Part shown: positions 23,482-34,687 of the stretch, piece by piece
How the letters are laid out: each line of letters opens with the position of its first letter
Position numbering within the stretch: position 1 is the first letter of the stretch
NCBI GenBank assembly: GCA_015039365.1
Contig: WION01000338.1
Location: 1-56,390, forward strand
Direction of reading: 5' to 3'
Origin: Amanita rubescens
Lineage: Eukaryota; Basidiomycota; Agaricomycetes; Agaricales; Amanitaceae
DNA: 56,390 bases
Program-made: the position numbers and the translations under genes
The notes under the pieces: generated by a model
The model's database searches: none
What the model was told of the DNA's origin: nothing
What the model saw: the letters and a program-made list of their open reading frames with translations, nothing else

Positions 23482-25144
23482 TCATTTTTCAAGAGACCCA
23501 TCATCTTCGTCATCTCCGGTTCCATCATCTTGTACTATGACATAGTTTAGTTCACCCCGTTTCTCACGGTACTGGTTAACGAGGTCCAGGGCACGTTGGG
23601 CCTGAATGAGGGCCAACCTCTCCTTGTGTTCTTCCGGGCTTCTATTTCCTGTGTATAAGTCATTAACATTCAAGAATGTATACTCTTCAAAGATCTTCAA
23701 AATGAAGGCGCGGTCCCTCGGCGTCCATCGCGACACGGGTTCGGTTACTTCCTTATCATTGATCGTGGCTGTGAGCGTGAGCGACTTCCAGAAAAAGAAG
23801 TCCCACAATACTGCATCCATCGGGCAACCGCAATGAAGGAAGCGGTCCTCGAGGCGTTTCCTATGTTCCAGGGAATTGGCATCTTTCTTCGTCTCCGCAA
23901 TCATCCGGGGCAGCGGCACTCCATTTACCAAGTATTTGGAGTCTGTTATTCCTTTTTTATCCACCTCTTGGTGGTATGGACAAAGGACATTGCAGCAGGT
24001 TCGTTGTCAGGACGTTTAGCGCTAGAGACCGAGACGTTGTCGCAGCAGTAGGGGCAAGAGCTTGATGAGTGCGTATCGCCAATCGTGTTGGTATGCTCAG
24101 CCGTGACGAGAGTGGCCTTTGAATGAACTCGTTAACTTCGGAAAGGATTTTATCTGGGCGGTGCGTTAGCCAGTAACACATTGCAACGTCAAATACTCAC
24201 TTTCATCAACTTCCTCCCCATTTGCCTTGTTTTTGAATATCTTTCGAGGACCTACATGTCGATCAACTACGAGATACTCATAATCAGGTTCCCAACTCAC
24301 CAGGTCCCATATGCCCTTCTGCCGCTGCAGTCCCTTCATCTCCATCATCGTGCTTCCTTTTTTTCGTATTGGGTTCAGTTGGTGCAGATACTTCCGACCC
24401 GTTGTGGGCCTCGCACCCCTGATCACCAATCTCTGGAGCGCGCGTCTCCTTGCTCTCTTGTGCCTCAGCCACGTCAAGGTGCGTCCCCTCGATCTTCTGA
24501 TTGACACTGTTCCCCTGATCCTTTTTCTTCTCAGATGCAGGAGTGTGCGTCTCACTACCGTCTTGACCATTCTTCTCGGATGCAGGATCGCGTGTCTCGC
24601 CACCGGCGTCTCGACCAATGTTCTTCTCGGATGCAGGAGCGCGCGTCTCGCTATGGTCTTGACCAATGTTCTTCTCGGCCACCCCAAGACGCATCTCCTC
24701 ACTCTCTTGATCATCAGCCCCATCCGGCATAGGATTCCTTTCCCCACCACAAGAGGGCGGCGATGGACTCGCGTCTGCTATGCCTTTCTTGGCCTCCTTG
24801 GCCTCTTTTTCTCCCGCCTCCAGCACATCCAACCGCGCCTTTAATTTACCAGCTGCGGATTTTGCAGCTGTTAGGTTTACAGTTGCCATGGTCCATTTAG
24901 CTAAACAATCAAACACTCAATCATTACACGGTGTAGTCACGAGCTGTATACTCACTAGCAGAATAACCCTTCTTCCTCTTCTTTTTCAGATCTTCAAGCA
25001 CGTTTACCTTCTCCTGCATATCTTTTACGCGGGCGCGAGCAGCAGCATACTCCATAAGCGCGATATCAAGCTCTGTATGTCGTTAGATTTGTTTTCTTTA
25101 CTTCAACAATCAAACTGACCTCCAGTATCGTAGTCACTGTCCAT
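23482..25144 (-). CDS. Gene A: KDZ-element cargo, coiled-coil and Cys-rich protein of about 475 aa
   Basis: Proposed exons (minus strand): 25144-25120, 25072-24956, 24900-24392, 24333-24201, 24127-23482. Introns have GT..AG ends and matching phases. The N-terminus (MDSDYDTGG) leads into a coiled coil (MEYAAARARVKDMQEKVNVL) with a KKKRKK patch. A low-complexity acidic part follows, with repeated ETRAPASEK-like units. Then a conserved-looking block (GIWDLVSWEPDYEYLVVDRH), a Cys segment (CPYCCDN ... CCNVLCPYH) and an acidic end. Between the two Cys pairs the frame shifts near 24000, as if one base were missing; a 49-nt intron with a poor donor is the alternative. I do not recognise the family. 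It is divergent to gene B (369 bp apart), which suggests shared regulation. It could be an accessory transposition or chromatin factor. Confidence 0.65.
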
Positions 25145-25513
25145 CACGTTATTTCTGCAAGTTCAAAAACAAGGTGGCGAAACGATACAGCGATAGACTG
25201 CCGCTTTGTTAACTGGTGGTACGAGATGGTGTGATACTTCAAATCGGTCGTCTCGGGTCGTCTCCTCTCACATCAGTATTCCATCAGCTATTTTAGCCAT
25301 TACGTCAAATCCGTCATCTCGGCTTGTCTCCTCTCATCAATAGTTCATCAACAATGTGGCTGTTGTGATCCAAATTTACAAGACCCAGAATTTCGGGTAT
25401 CTGATGAAGGCCTAGCAACGTCCATCAGTAAATTTTCTATTGCCGTGCGCATTTTCAACCTGAACCCTGAAACACAGCCAGGCAGGTATAAGAACGAGGT
25501 CAAACTCCGTCAG
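25145..25513. promoter_or_regulatory. Divergent promoter region of genes A and B with direct repeats
   Basis: This 369-bp gap separates two oppositely directed starts. It has two copies of TCAAATC.GTC.TCTCGG, followed by TCTCCTCTCA and TCATCA (about 25240-25286 and 25305-25350). A TATAAG motif at 25488-25493 lies 26 bp before the gene B ATG. Sharing of control by genes A and B is inferred from spacing. Confidence 0.5.
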
Positions 25514-26368
25514 ATGGCGGCTCGTTTCTCAGACATGACCGCTCGTCCCTCAAACAAGGAAGAGGAAATCGCTTCCTCTTCCTTGTCTGTCATCCTAGTT
25601 GCGCTCGTTGATGCAGTTGACCGGCTTGCCTTGGCTATCGAAGGTAGGTTCAATTACGACGGCATGTAAAACTTTTCTGACGAACAAACAGGCAGGAACC
25701 ACCCTCTCCCATATTTGTCCAGCCAATCCCCAGTGGAAATCCACGGTTAGTGACCTTCTTGAAGAACTTACACAGGTCCTGATGCGTCATCTGACAGAGC
25801 CGGCTAACGAAGTCGCAGCCTCGCCACCTCCGTCTGAAGAAACCTTGCCCGTACCATTAGTTTCTGGGGCTCCATCGGCAACGCAGACTGCTCAGACTTC
25901 ATCCGTCTCTCTCGCAGTGGGCCCAGCAACCCCCAGCACAGTGGCCTCACAGTCACCTACCCCACTTGCAATGCACGTCTCTGAGACCACCCCTGCTCCT
26001 GCCGAAGTCAGTTCTGGAAGTTCACTCCCAATGGCTCCCGCCATGGCATCTGCGGGCCCCTCCAGCACCCTCCACATCCCCACTCCCGATGAAGTCCGCT
26101 CTCGGTTCCATGAAATGCCATCAACTGCCAGCAAGACATGGTTTGTTGTGACACGCGGCCGTCTACCGGGAGTATATGCCACTTGGTAAGTCACGTTCGA
26201 TTTTTTGATATCGGTGCCAGCTAACATTTTTATGTAAGGATGGAAACATCTCCATTAGTCACAGGTGTTTCACGCGCCGTTTATAACAGATTCCCATCCA
26301 AAGAGGAAGCGCTTGCGGTGTACGGCGCTGCATGGGCAAGTGGGCATGTAGCTAGGTTGTCCTACTAG
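25514..26368 (+). CDS. Gene B: 249-aa protein with C-terminal RNase H1 N-terminal-type domain
   Basis: Proposed exons: 25514-25643, 25696-26185, 26239-26368 (750 nt, frame open throughout). The first 45 residues contain a helix (VILVALVDAVDRLALAIEG). A helical stretch (DLLEELTQVLMRHL) follows, then a long Ser/Thr/Pro/Ala-rich linker (about residues 75-175). The C-terminal 60 residues read WFVVTRGRLPGVYATW, then TGVSRAVYNRFPSKEEALAVY. This is the signature of the small domain at the N-terminus of RNase H1 (Pfam family PF01693), which binds RNA/DNA hybrids or dsRNA. No RNase H catalytic domain is present. The protein may bind nucleic acid during transposition (inference). ATG 25514 was chosen because a TATA-like motif sits just upstream and the earlier open frame lacks an ATG. 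Confidence 0.75.
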
Positions 26369-28189
26369 AGTAGTTTCCTACATACTTAATACACCTCCGA
26401 GTTACCCCCTTATAAATATACACATTTGTCATCGCCAGAGCTCTCTGTTTGAACCATGAACACAAACACAAACCCGGACAAAAAAAAACTTGCTCGCCGA
26501 AACTCAGAGACACAATATAGAATGCCACTTGGATTTTGTGAATGATAGAGTAGTAGAGTAGGATTCTGGCTTGGAAAGTGGGGAGGAAGTGGGTAATTGG
26601 CACAGACAACTGCTATGAGAGGAGTTGCAAGAGCGGGCCCATTGGATTGTTATTTCAACTGAGGTGTGCAATGGACGGCAATGTTGATGCCATCCATCAA
26701 CGTGATTTGCAGAGCATCAGGATTGGGTATGTTGGATTGCTTACTAGTACGTGATTAAGTAGATACGGTAGTTCTAAAGAGAATGATTCAATGGGTACCG
26801 GTTCAAGGATTGTTGGATATGTTGGATTGCTTACTACGTGATTAAGTAGATACGGTAGTTCTAAAGAGTCGAAGTGAATCTTGAGTTCACAAGATCGCAA
26901 CACCGTTAGTAGTTACGGTACTATAGTTATTCATCATTAAGTCGAAGTTAAAGAAGTTCATATGGTCGCACGACACAAGTACGCCATGCGTTCGGATCTG
27001 CAGTGGAGCATCTTCAAGTTATTCACAAGTCCAGATAATAGAACGGTGGCTGAGGCAAGGATTAGGTACATTGGATTGCTTCCTATTAGTACATGGTTAA
27101 GCAGTTACGGTACTACTAATAGACAAGTTCACGAGGTCGCAAGACACACTGGTGGTGACAGTAGTACTATGCAAATTGGGGCAAGGATTCCGAGTCAATG
27201 TGCACGTTTGATGGTTTACTACTGTAATTAAGCCGTTACGGACCTTACGGTACTCTTCAATGGTCAATATGTTAAAGTGAACTTTCTTAAGTTCATACTA
27301 GTACAAGTCGCAAGATACGGTACTAGCAGTAGGCAGTCGATCATTCACCATAACACACAAGTACGCACTCGATCTTAGTATGTATTAAGCGTTTACGGTA
27401 CTATCGGTCAATATGTTAAAGTGAACTTTCTTAAGTAACAAGTTCATAGTAAGCTTGCAAGACACGGTACTAGCAGGCAATTGATTGAAGTTCGCCGTAA
27501 TACACATGTACGCACTCGATCACGACTTCTTTCTTAATTTCATAGTAGTAAGCTCGGCGGCCAAGGCATGGTACTAGCAGGCAATCAATCGTTCACCGTA
27601 ATACACAAGTACGCACTCGATCACGACTTAAAGTGAACTGCCTTAAGTTCATAGTTCATAGTAAGCTCGAAAGACACGGTGCTAGCAGGCAATCGATCGT
27701 TCACGATCACGACTAAACCCGTGGTTGCAAAATGTCACTCATAAATTATGATCCGCAATAGACACATATCGAGATGCACACATTCATTGATTGACCAGTA
27801 GTAGTGAATAACTGGGATTCGCACACTTTCGCACAGGTGCCCAATCCACACTGATGGTCGCAAGACAGCACTCGTCGACAAATCAATCGCGACTTGCACA
27901 TATCTTATCGACTATCAATGATCATGATAATGATTGTACTGGAATGGAGGTAGGGCCAGAGCTGACGGGAAGGGGGCGTATCTCAGAAACGGCAGTAGTT
28001 CAAGGAGTGTCCGCCATCGGCATGACGTTTGTGGAGCAACAATAGGGGGGGAGTGATGCTCTTTGGAACGCTCAAGCGTCATGCCGGCTTTAAAGTTGAT
28101 TAGCAAATCAGGCTGCCGGGAAGTTACCTAACACAGGGTGCAGATGCATCCGCTGTTTAACTATCAACAAGATCTCGTGTAGAATGATA
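26369..28189. repeat. Gene-free stretch of diverged direct repeats inside the KDZ element
   Basis: No gene is supported. The block TATGTTGGATTGCTTACTA..CGTGATTAAGTAGATACGGTAGTTCTAAAGAG occurs at 26727-26783 and 26818-26867, with an eroded copy near 27066-27125. A second family, ACGGTACTAGCAGGCAATCGATCGTTCACCGTAATACACAAGTACGCACTCGATCACGACTT with TTAAGTTCATAGTAAGCTCG, recurs four or five times between about 27230 and 27715 (unit about 100 bp). A poly-A stretch at 26480-26488 lies within an A-rich segment downstream of gene B. Confidence 0.75.
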
Positions 28190-28345
28190 AATCAAAGGGC
28201 ACGGAGCTCTTCATCAACCGCTGCAACCTGCCGCGCCAACCCAAGTGCTTCGGTCTGCTTAGTATGCATCGATGCGCTCCATCGTTACAGGACATCGTAC
28301 TTAACAGTGAGCTATCCGACTATGATCTCATCACGTAGAATGATA
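28190..28345 (-). pseudogene. Decayed duplicate of the end of gene C
   Basis: The segment CAAAGGGCACGGAGCTCTTCATCAACCGCTGCAACCTGCCGCGCCAACCCAAGTGCTTCGGTCTGCTTAGTATGCAT matches 28451-28530 (same orientation) with few differences. It lies directly downstream of gene C on the coding strand and has no continuation. Confidence 0.8.
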
Positions 28346-28452
28346 GAATTAGGCTAGAGTGATACGAGGTTGGTTGTACCCTGTTCAGCTAATTGAGCTC
28401 GTAGCGCTCGAACTTCTTTGTCTCGTTCCGAGTCCTTTTCTGCCAATTGAGA

Positions 28453-29746
28453 TCAAAGGGCACGGACCTCTTCGTCAACCTCTGCAAGCTGCCGCGCCAA
28501 CCCAAGTGCTTCGGTCCGCTTAGCATGCATCAATGCGCTCGTTGCTTTTTGGAAAGTGCTGACCATGGCAACGGCATCTTCTTTCGCATCACGGCGGAAG
28601 TTCGCCGACGTAAAATGTGTAGCAGCTGACCCAGAGTTACTATGTTGACATGCGAACACCAACCAGCAGCCTGTTTCATGAGAAAAACGTTCACACTAAT
28701 TCCATCAATGATTAGCAGTCTTCTTAGGTTCGTGATGGAAACGTACGCGTTCAATGAGGTTTTTAATCTCTCGGTGATATATTTTTGTGATGTGGACCCT
28801 ATCTAACAGCCGAGGACGCGGCTGCACTAAGCGTCGGATTGCTAAAAAAAAATTAGAAAAAAAGGAGTATGATATGAGCCGATCTCACTCAATTTCATGT
28901 TGCCGCGCATAGCACCTTCCACGAAGCCAAATGCTGGGTTCTTTGCTGTCACGCGGATACGAGATGGCGTACTTGGTTGAGAACTGAGAGGCGTGACTAG
29001 GTCTGAGCTAGGGAACTACGGATTGACGGATTGATGGTCAGATATCATATGGCCTGAATTGCTGTATCGTACCTGATAGCTTTCCTGTTCCGCGTCGCTA
29101 TTCAAATCATCCGCATCAGATTCGTCGCCATCACTGACACCTCGGTCTGGTGCTGGTGAAGAACCGGTTTCGTTCCTGGACCACTCCCCTTCATTGGCCT
29201 GCTGCTCCCGGGCCGTGGGCGCAGGGGTGCATAACTGTTTCTCCAGCGCATCATGCAACTGTAGCAGTTGCTGAAAATTCGTGGTAGTCATGTCCGGAAC
29301 ATAAGGCGCCAAACGATTACCAATATCAGGAGCACTGTGAGTTGATGGGAAATGAGCCGAACGTCGGGTAGTGGCCGAAGTTGTGCGCATCACATCAGGA
29401 CCGCTTCCAGAGCCAGCAGCCGAAGCCCCGGCTGATGATAAACAGTGTTGCGCACCATCGGTACATCTTGCATCCGAATTAGGCAAGGCATCAGGTGCAG
29501 CATTGGCTGTCGTTGCAGAAGTTGCACTTGACCTGGTAGTAGCCGAGGACGTCAGAGTGTTCGAGTCCACGGCTCCTCTCTCCTAACTTCGTATAAGTGT
29601 TATAACTAGTTAAACGAAATAATACTTGCAAGAGCCGCTCTTCCTGCAGAGCCGTGTGGACATTGACTATGTAGAGGACAACCGGGACATTTTTTGCAGT
29701 GGCGAGGACCGCGTTTCTTCTTTGGAGAACTACGACTTCTGGTCAT
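28453..29746 (-). CDS. Gene C: KDZ-element cargo, Cys-rich N-terminus, 362 aa
   Basis: Proposed exons (minus strand): 29746-29626, 29575-29073, 29015-28889, 28841-28747, 28695-28453 (1089 nt, open throughout). The N-terminus is basic (MTRSRSSPKKKRGPRH) followed by a compact cysteine cluster (CKKCPGCPLHSQCPH), which could bind zinc. A Ser/Thr/Ala-rich stretch and an acidic run (SDGDESDADDLNSDAEQE) follow. Next comes a basic part (RIRVTAKNPAFGFVEGAMRG), then CERFSHETGCWLVFACQH, and a final amphipathic helix (LGLARQLAEVDEEVRAL). I cannot assign a family. The basic Cys-rich start suggests DNA binding (inference). It is divergent to the transposase with only 204 bp between start codons, so the pair is probably co-regulated. 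Confidence 0.7.
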
Positions 29747-29950
29747 GTTGATTTGCAGTCCAGCGATCAGTGTCGTCTGACTCTTATAAGGGACAGGATA
29801 ATTTTAGCCAGCAACAGAAAATTAGGATGACGCTATCCATCAGTGAAAAAATGACGAAGGATGATATTGGAAATATAGTATGACACTATCCGTTAGGGGA
29901 AAAAATGAGGGCCTGGATAAGTTGAAACCTTCCTTTTCTCGTTGGTCAAT
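29747..29950. promoter_or_regulatory. Divergent promoter between gene C and the KDZ transposase
   Basis: A 204-bp gap between opposite starts. It holds two direct copies of about 40 bp (29826-29865 and 29878-29917): ATGACRCTATCC.T, then GAAAAAATGA and GG. A palindromic CTTATAAG (29782-29789) is about 36 bp upstream of the gene C start and could serve as its TATA box. Confidence 0.5.
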
Positions 29951-32900
29951 ATGTACCCCTCAGGAGAAGAGGTTATTGAGCTTGACACGCCTCCGCCATC
30001 GCCCACGCATATCTGGGATGATGATCCTTCATCGGCAGAAATGCAGATGCCATCTGGTGATTATCAAGTGTCGTCTCCACAAAAACGGCCAAGGGCTTAC
30101 GCTGCTCACTCAAAAAAGCTCAAGAAAGCTCGGAACAATATCTTGGACACTGCGCAATGCCACGCGGTGGATGTCGAATCGATTGGCGCACCACAGGAGG
30201 TAGATGTCGAGCCATTCACCGATATGGCTGCCACCGCCTGGTATCCTCCGAGCTCAGATGCTTCAGACAAAGACAAAGGCCCGCAGGAGCACCCGCACGG
30301 CTATCAAGAATATGTGGAATCAGTTACAGCTGATATTGCGGGAATTTACCTTTTAAATCCCAACTTATTCGTCGTTCAGGGCTGGGACGCCCGAGCGCTG
30401 ATAGCAACGGTTAGTTATACCTGTAAAAGATGGATTAGTGAGGATTCTCAATGCTTTTCTCATAGGATTCTTGGTTCCACCTCCAACGCGAGACATTTGG
30501 CCGTCAGACAGTCGTTGTCTGTTTCTGTCCCAATGGCAAAAATGGTTGTGTCCATACATGCTTCCTGCATGAGTACGGCGAACTCTATTTCCCTTCAATT
30601 GATTCACGTGAGTGTTCAAGGCTTGATCTTACTTATCGAATCAACTTACATGACTGTTCTTCCCTCAGTAGCCATTGATGCAGATCTGGATATTGTTCTG
30701 TTTGCACGGGAGTTGGTTGAAGACTCATCAACCAACTTGTTTTCTGTTTCAATTGGAGGTCAGCAAGCCGTAAAGTACCGATGCGTGGTGTACCACCATG
30801 GACAAGACAGCGGTGCTGGTATGTGGCGGTGCAGCAGAGACGGCGATGATGGGTGTAGTCACGTCACAAAAGCTCGACATTACCTACAGAAACTAATTCA
30901 ACGGGACCCAAGTGCCCGTGACCCTTCCGCTGACTCGCAAATGGCACCTGGTATGTTCTTTTGTCAAATGAACTTCTTTTCCCGTGCTAAAGTTTGGTGT
31001 ACTAGACGACTGCTCGCCAGTTGGTGGACAATCAGCTAGAAACAACATGATTTCCGTATCGCACCTGCCTGTCCCACCACCGATTTGGGCGTCGCTTCCT
31101 GGAGACTCTCTAAATGCTCACAAACGAGCCCACCCAGTCCTTCAAGTACCAGGGACGATCAGCATGGACAATGGAGCACGTTGCACATGTGGAAGTACGC
31201 GACAATTGTTGGATCAAACGGCGCTTCGGGAGTGTGTAGTATACACTCTTGTTGGGGCTCAGCAGGCACTGTTGGAAGTTCAGCTTTGTCGGGAGTGTCC
31301 TCCCCTTCTCCGCCGCTTCATTGGTCCAGATGGGCTACAACTGGGCTTGTTCAACCTGAACAACTCTATACTTTTCACGCACGATCTGCTAGATGATTAT
31401 ACGGCGAATTTCACTTCATCTGAGACACCATTTTCAGCGTGGGTTAGTGTGATGCGAAAACGTTACTTGTGCTATGGCTCTCTATTGCCCTTTCCTCACG
31501 AAGCTGTCTTTCGTAACGCTTGGTTCTCCTATAGTGCCTTGATGCATCTAGATGGTGATATGAAGTGCCCAAAGTGTGGACCCACGCCAGACGACGTCAT
31601 ATGGGATGGTGTCTCCCTATCTTTCCACCGCAAACATTTATTGCCCTCCCTGACTCCCCCAACAACCGTTCATGAAAAATCTCTTATCCGTGGCTCCCGT
31701 TATCACGTACAAGCACCAATCGCAGACTCAGACCTCCGTCGTGCTATGCGTACTATATTGGCGGCAGCTTCTACTATGTCCACAGTGTCCACGTCGGAGA
31801 CTCAGGCCCCCAATTTTGCCTGTAATCCCGGGACTGAGGGGAGCACCATGAGCACAGTAGGCATTGTAGAAAAGGTTGCCCACGATACGGCGAGCCTGAT
31901 TGAACTTGTCTTCAAATCACTTGGGTTATTAAAACTTGTTAACGACTCTCTCGCCGCCTGCTTCTATTCTCGTATCAGCTTGGCAGCTATAAATGCCGGC
32001 ACCTCATTGTGCAAAGAATATGCAAGTCTGTTTGTACAAGTACGGATTGGATATTAATGCATGCGGCAAACATATGATCTAACGAACAGATAGATAACAT
32101 CCGATGATTCAATGTTGCAAATCGTGACTAGATCTGCACTTGAGGTTCTCTCGGGCTTCGTGGACCAGCCAACAAAGGAAAACGCTTCAATGCTCGTAGT
32201 CATACCTGCGCTTTACAACGTCCTCCATCTCGAAGAAAAGAGAGCACAAACTTATCCTCCGGACTTACTGGGGATGTGCCGGTGGTTGGTAGAACGGACC
32301 AATAATGTGCTCACGGCCCTCGCCATTCATTCTACGCCAGACATCGATACAGACATTGATGCAACAGATAAGGATTGGAGACGAGTAAGCCTGAACATCT
32401 GAAGAATCAGCTGTAGTATACTCACTATGGCAATCAGACTGGTTGTTGCTACAGCATGCCACAGATAAGACATAGGCCAAAGTACCCATGGTTAAAGGAC
32501 AACACGAACACCGACACATCTCAGCGTGGTGGGAAGTGTTCAAAATATTATTCTACATACAGTCAGAAGCGTTTGACAGGTGGCATTATGTGTGTGTGGT
32601 GCACGCATAGCATTTGCTACGGCTTCCATTGCATTCCGAGTGCAGAAGGTCGTAACGATGTCTTTTCTGCCATGATTACGCGTTGGCCTAGAGCACCGAA
32701 GCGCGTTATCTATGACTTTGCTTGTGCACTCGCACCCTACTGTCTAACTCGCGAACCAGATTTTTTCGCAGATACACTATTTGTTGTAGACGATTTTCAC
32801 GCTAAAGGACATACAAAATGCTCTCCAGCATCATTCTTGAAAACTTATGCTGCCGTGGATCCTCGTCTAGGCAGAATCAACTCAAGTGCAGCTGAGTGTG

Positions 32901-33031
32901 GAAATGGAGGAATTGCTCGTATTCGGAAGTCAGTTAGCTACATGACACAGGAACGGGCAATCTTGTACACGAAAATTTTTATTTCTATGTGGAACAGGTT
33001 AATCATTAGACGGATGCTAGATATAGTATAG
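29951..33031 (+). CDS. KDZ-superfamily transposase with CxC5-type cysteine cluster, 933 aa, intact
   Basis: Proposed exons: 29951-30409, 30466-30607, 30669-30950, 31006-32039, 32094-32384, 32438-33031; 2802 nt with no internal stop. The N-terminal 150 residues are acidic and disordered with a basic patch (KKLKKARNN). Exons 2-3 carry the Cys/His cluster (VVVCFCPNGKNGCVHTC ... WRCSRDGDDGCSHV). A conserved middle follows (HDLLDDYTANF, PFSAWVSVM, CPKCGPTPDDVIWDGVSLSF). The RNase H-fold core shows candidate acidic residues in VIYDFACALAPYC, VVDDFHAKGHTKCS and INSSAAECGNGG. These blocks fit the CxC5-associated KDZ family of agaricomycetes. It would catalyse DNA cut-and-paste in the nucleus. The start ATG gives the longest well-composed frame. 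Confidence 0.9.
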
Positions 33032-33089
33032 ATGTTTGGATTGGGTTTAAACAGGGTGCATTGGACATCATGAATACAGCATACTATCA

Positions 33090-34385
33090 TTCACTGTAGA
33101 GTGTCCATGCCGAGACGGCGTGTCCGTCACCATACTCAACCCTTCTGGTTTCGGTGTACAGCTCACCATCACCCGCTATCCTTAGTTATGGTGCGTCAGT
33201 CACTGAACATATGCTTTTGGTGTGAGACTCACTAAATGCCGAGATGGTGCGTCCATCACCATACTCAACCCTTCTGGTTTCGTGTACAGTTCACCATCAT
33301 CACCCGCTATCCTCAGCTTTGGTGCGTCAATCACTGAACATATGCTTTTGGTGCAAGACTCACTGGCACACGCCGAGATGGTGTGTCTGTCAGCGGCCCA
33401 TACTCGAGCCTTCTGGTTTTGGTGTACAGTTCACCATCACCCACTATCCTCAGCTATGGCGTGTCAATCACTGAACATATGCTTTTGGTGAGAGACTCAC
33501 CACACACCGAGATGGTGCGTCTGTCACCATATCAAGCCTTCTGGTTTTGGTATATAGCTCACCATCACCCGCTATCCTCAGCTATGGTGCGTCAGTCTAC
33601 CTGCCATCTTTAGCTACGGTGTGTCAGTCACTGAACATATGCTTTTGGTGTGAGACTCACCAAGCGCCGAGATGGCGCGTCCGTCACCATTCTGGCTTTG
33701 GTGTACATCTCACCATCACCCACTATCCTTAGCTATGGTGTGTCAGTCACTGAACATATCCTTTTGGTACGAGACTACCACACGCCGAGATGGTGTGTCT
33801 GTCACCATACTCAAGCCTTCTGGTTTTGGTGTACAACTCACCATCACCCGCTATCCTCAGCTATGGTGCGTCAGTCACTGAACATATGCTTTTGGTGTGA
33901 GACTCACCAAGCGCTGAGAAGGCGCATCCGTCACCATTCTGGCTTTGGTGTACAGCTCACCATCACTCGCTATCCTCAGCTATGGTGTGTCTGTCACCAT
34001 ACTGGTGCGTCAGTCACTGAACATATGCTTTTGGTGTGAGACTCACCAAGCACCGAGATGGCGCGTCCGTCACCATTCTGGCTTTGGTGTACAGCTCACC
34101 ATCACTCGCTATCCTCAGCTATGGTGTGTCTGTCACCATACTCAAGCCTTCTGGTTTCGGTGTACGGCTCACCATCACCCACTATCCTTAGCTATGGTGT
34201 GTCAGTCACTAAACATATGCTTTTGGTGTGAGACTCACCATGCGCCGAGACGGTGTGTCCGTCACCATGCTCAAGCCTATGCAAGACTTACTCAAGCCTT
34301 CTAGCTTTGGTGTACAGCTTACCATTATCTGCTATCCTCAGCTATAGTGCATCAGTCACCGAACATACACCTTTGGTATGAGACG
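33090..34385. repeat. Right subterminal tandem-repeat array, unit about 110-125 bp
   Basis: About ten copies of CTGAACATATGCTTTTGGTGTGAGACTCACC, a GCCGAGATGG.G.GTC.GTCACCAT stretch, TTCTGG.TT.GGTGTACA.CTCACCATCACC, and CGCTATCCTCAGCTATGGTG.GTCAGTCA. Copies differ by small internal deletions. Long plus-strand frames here are a by-product of the repeat. The sequence differs from the left array, although both contain CTATGGTG.G/TTC. Binding sites for transposition proteins is an inference. Confidence 0.95.
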
Positions 34386-34396
34386 TGTTTTATGGT

Positions 34397-34464
34397 CATG
34401 TGACAAAAGGCCCGCCGGCTGTACCCATTTTTTAGTGGTAGGCGGTTACCGTTTGGAGCCGTTT
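34397..34464. repeat. Right terminal inverted repeat of the KDZ element
   Basis: TGTGAC, GCCGGCTGTACC, TTTTTTAGTGGTAGG, CGGTTACCG and TTTGGAGCCG, read left to right. It is the inverted partner of 18215-18233 plus 19695-19739. Confidence 0.8.
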
Positions 34465-34687
34465 GCTAAGTGCTCCCTATCTGTCTGACTCTACTAACAA
34501 CAACAGGGCGCAGACGAGAGTCAATTCGACGCTCGGACACAAGTGACGGTTCTTGCACTGCATATCCTGGAGCTAAAAGCAGTTAGGTTTACAGTTAAAC
34601 ACGTTTCAAACTCAGTTAGGTCCTATTGAAGTAAGTTGGCGCTACATACGGTAAATTACACCGCCCTCTCCCACCCACGACGCCGAA

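Larger units (their letters stand above)
18212..34464. mobile_element. KDZ-superfamily DNA transposon, about 14.8 kb without its nested insertion
   Basis: The right end (about 34403-34464), reverse-complemented, aligns with the left end: CGGYTCCAARC at 18215-18225, GGTAACAG, then CCTACCACYAAAAAA and GGTACAGCYGGC from 19695. After removing the nested element, 41 of 48 terminal positions match by eye. Inside, in order: a 3.1-kb tandem array, gene A (minus), gene B (plus), a repeat-rich gap, gene C (minus), the KDZ transposase (plus) and a 1.3-kb tandem array. Candidate flanking duplication: GCAACGTGC (18203-18211) and GCTAAGTGC (34465-34473), 7 of 9 identical, so weak. KDZ elements are known in mushrooms for large size and accessory genes. 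The transposase frame is intact, so this copy may be autonomous or recently so. Confidence 0.85.

Noticed and set aside
24311..24844. 177-codon plus-strand frame
   Set aside because: It is antisense to exon 3 of gene A; its Leu/Arg-rich composition mirrors the low-complexity repeat on the other strand.
33222..34304. Overlapping plus-strand open frames of 60-130 codons
   Set aside because: They lie wholly in the 120-bp tandem array and repeat with its period; no start context or domain.
19676..34460. TTGGAGCC on both sides of the KDZ element as its 8-bp target duplication
   Set aside because: The left copy belongs to the right TIR of the nested element, and the right copy to the larger element's own terminus. 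Restoring the site before the nested insertion extends the larger element's TIR outward through these bases.
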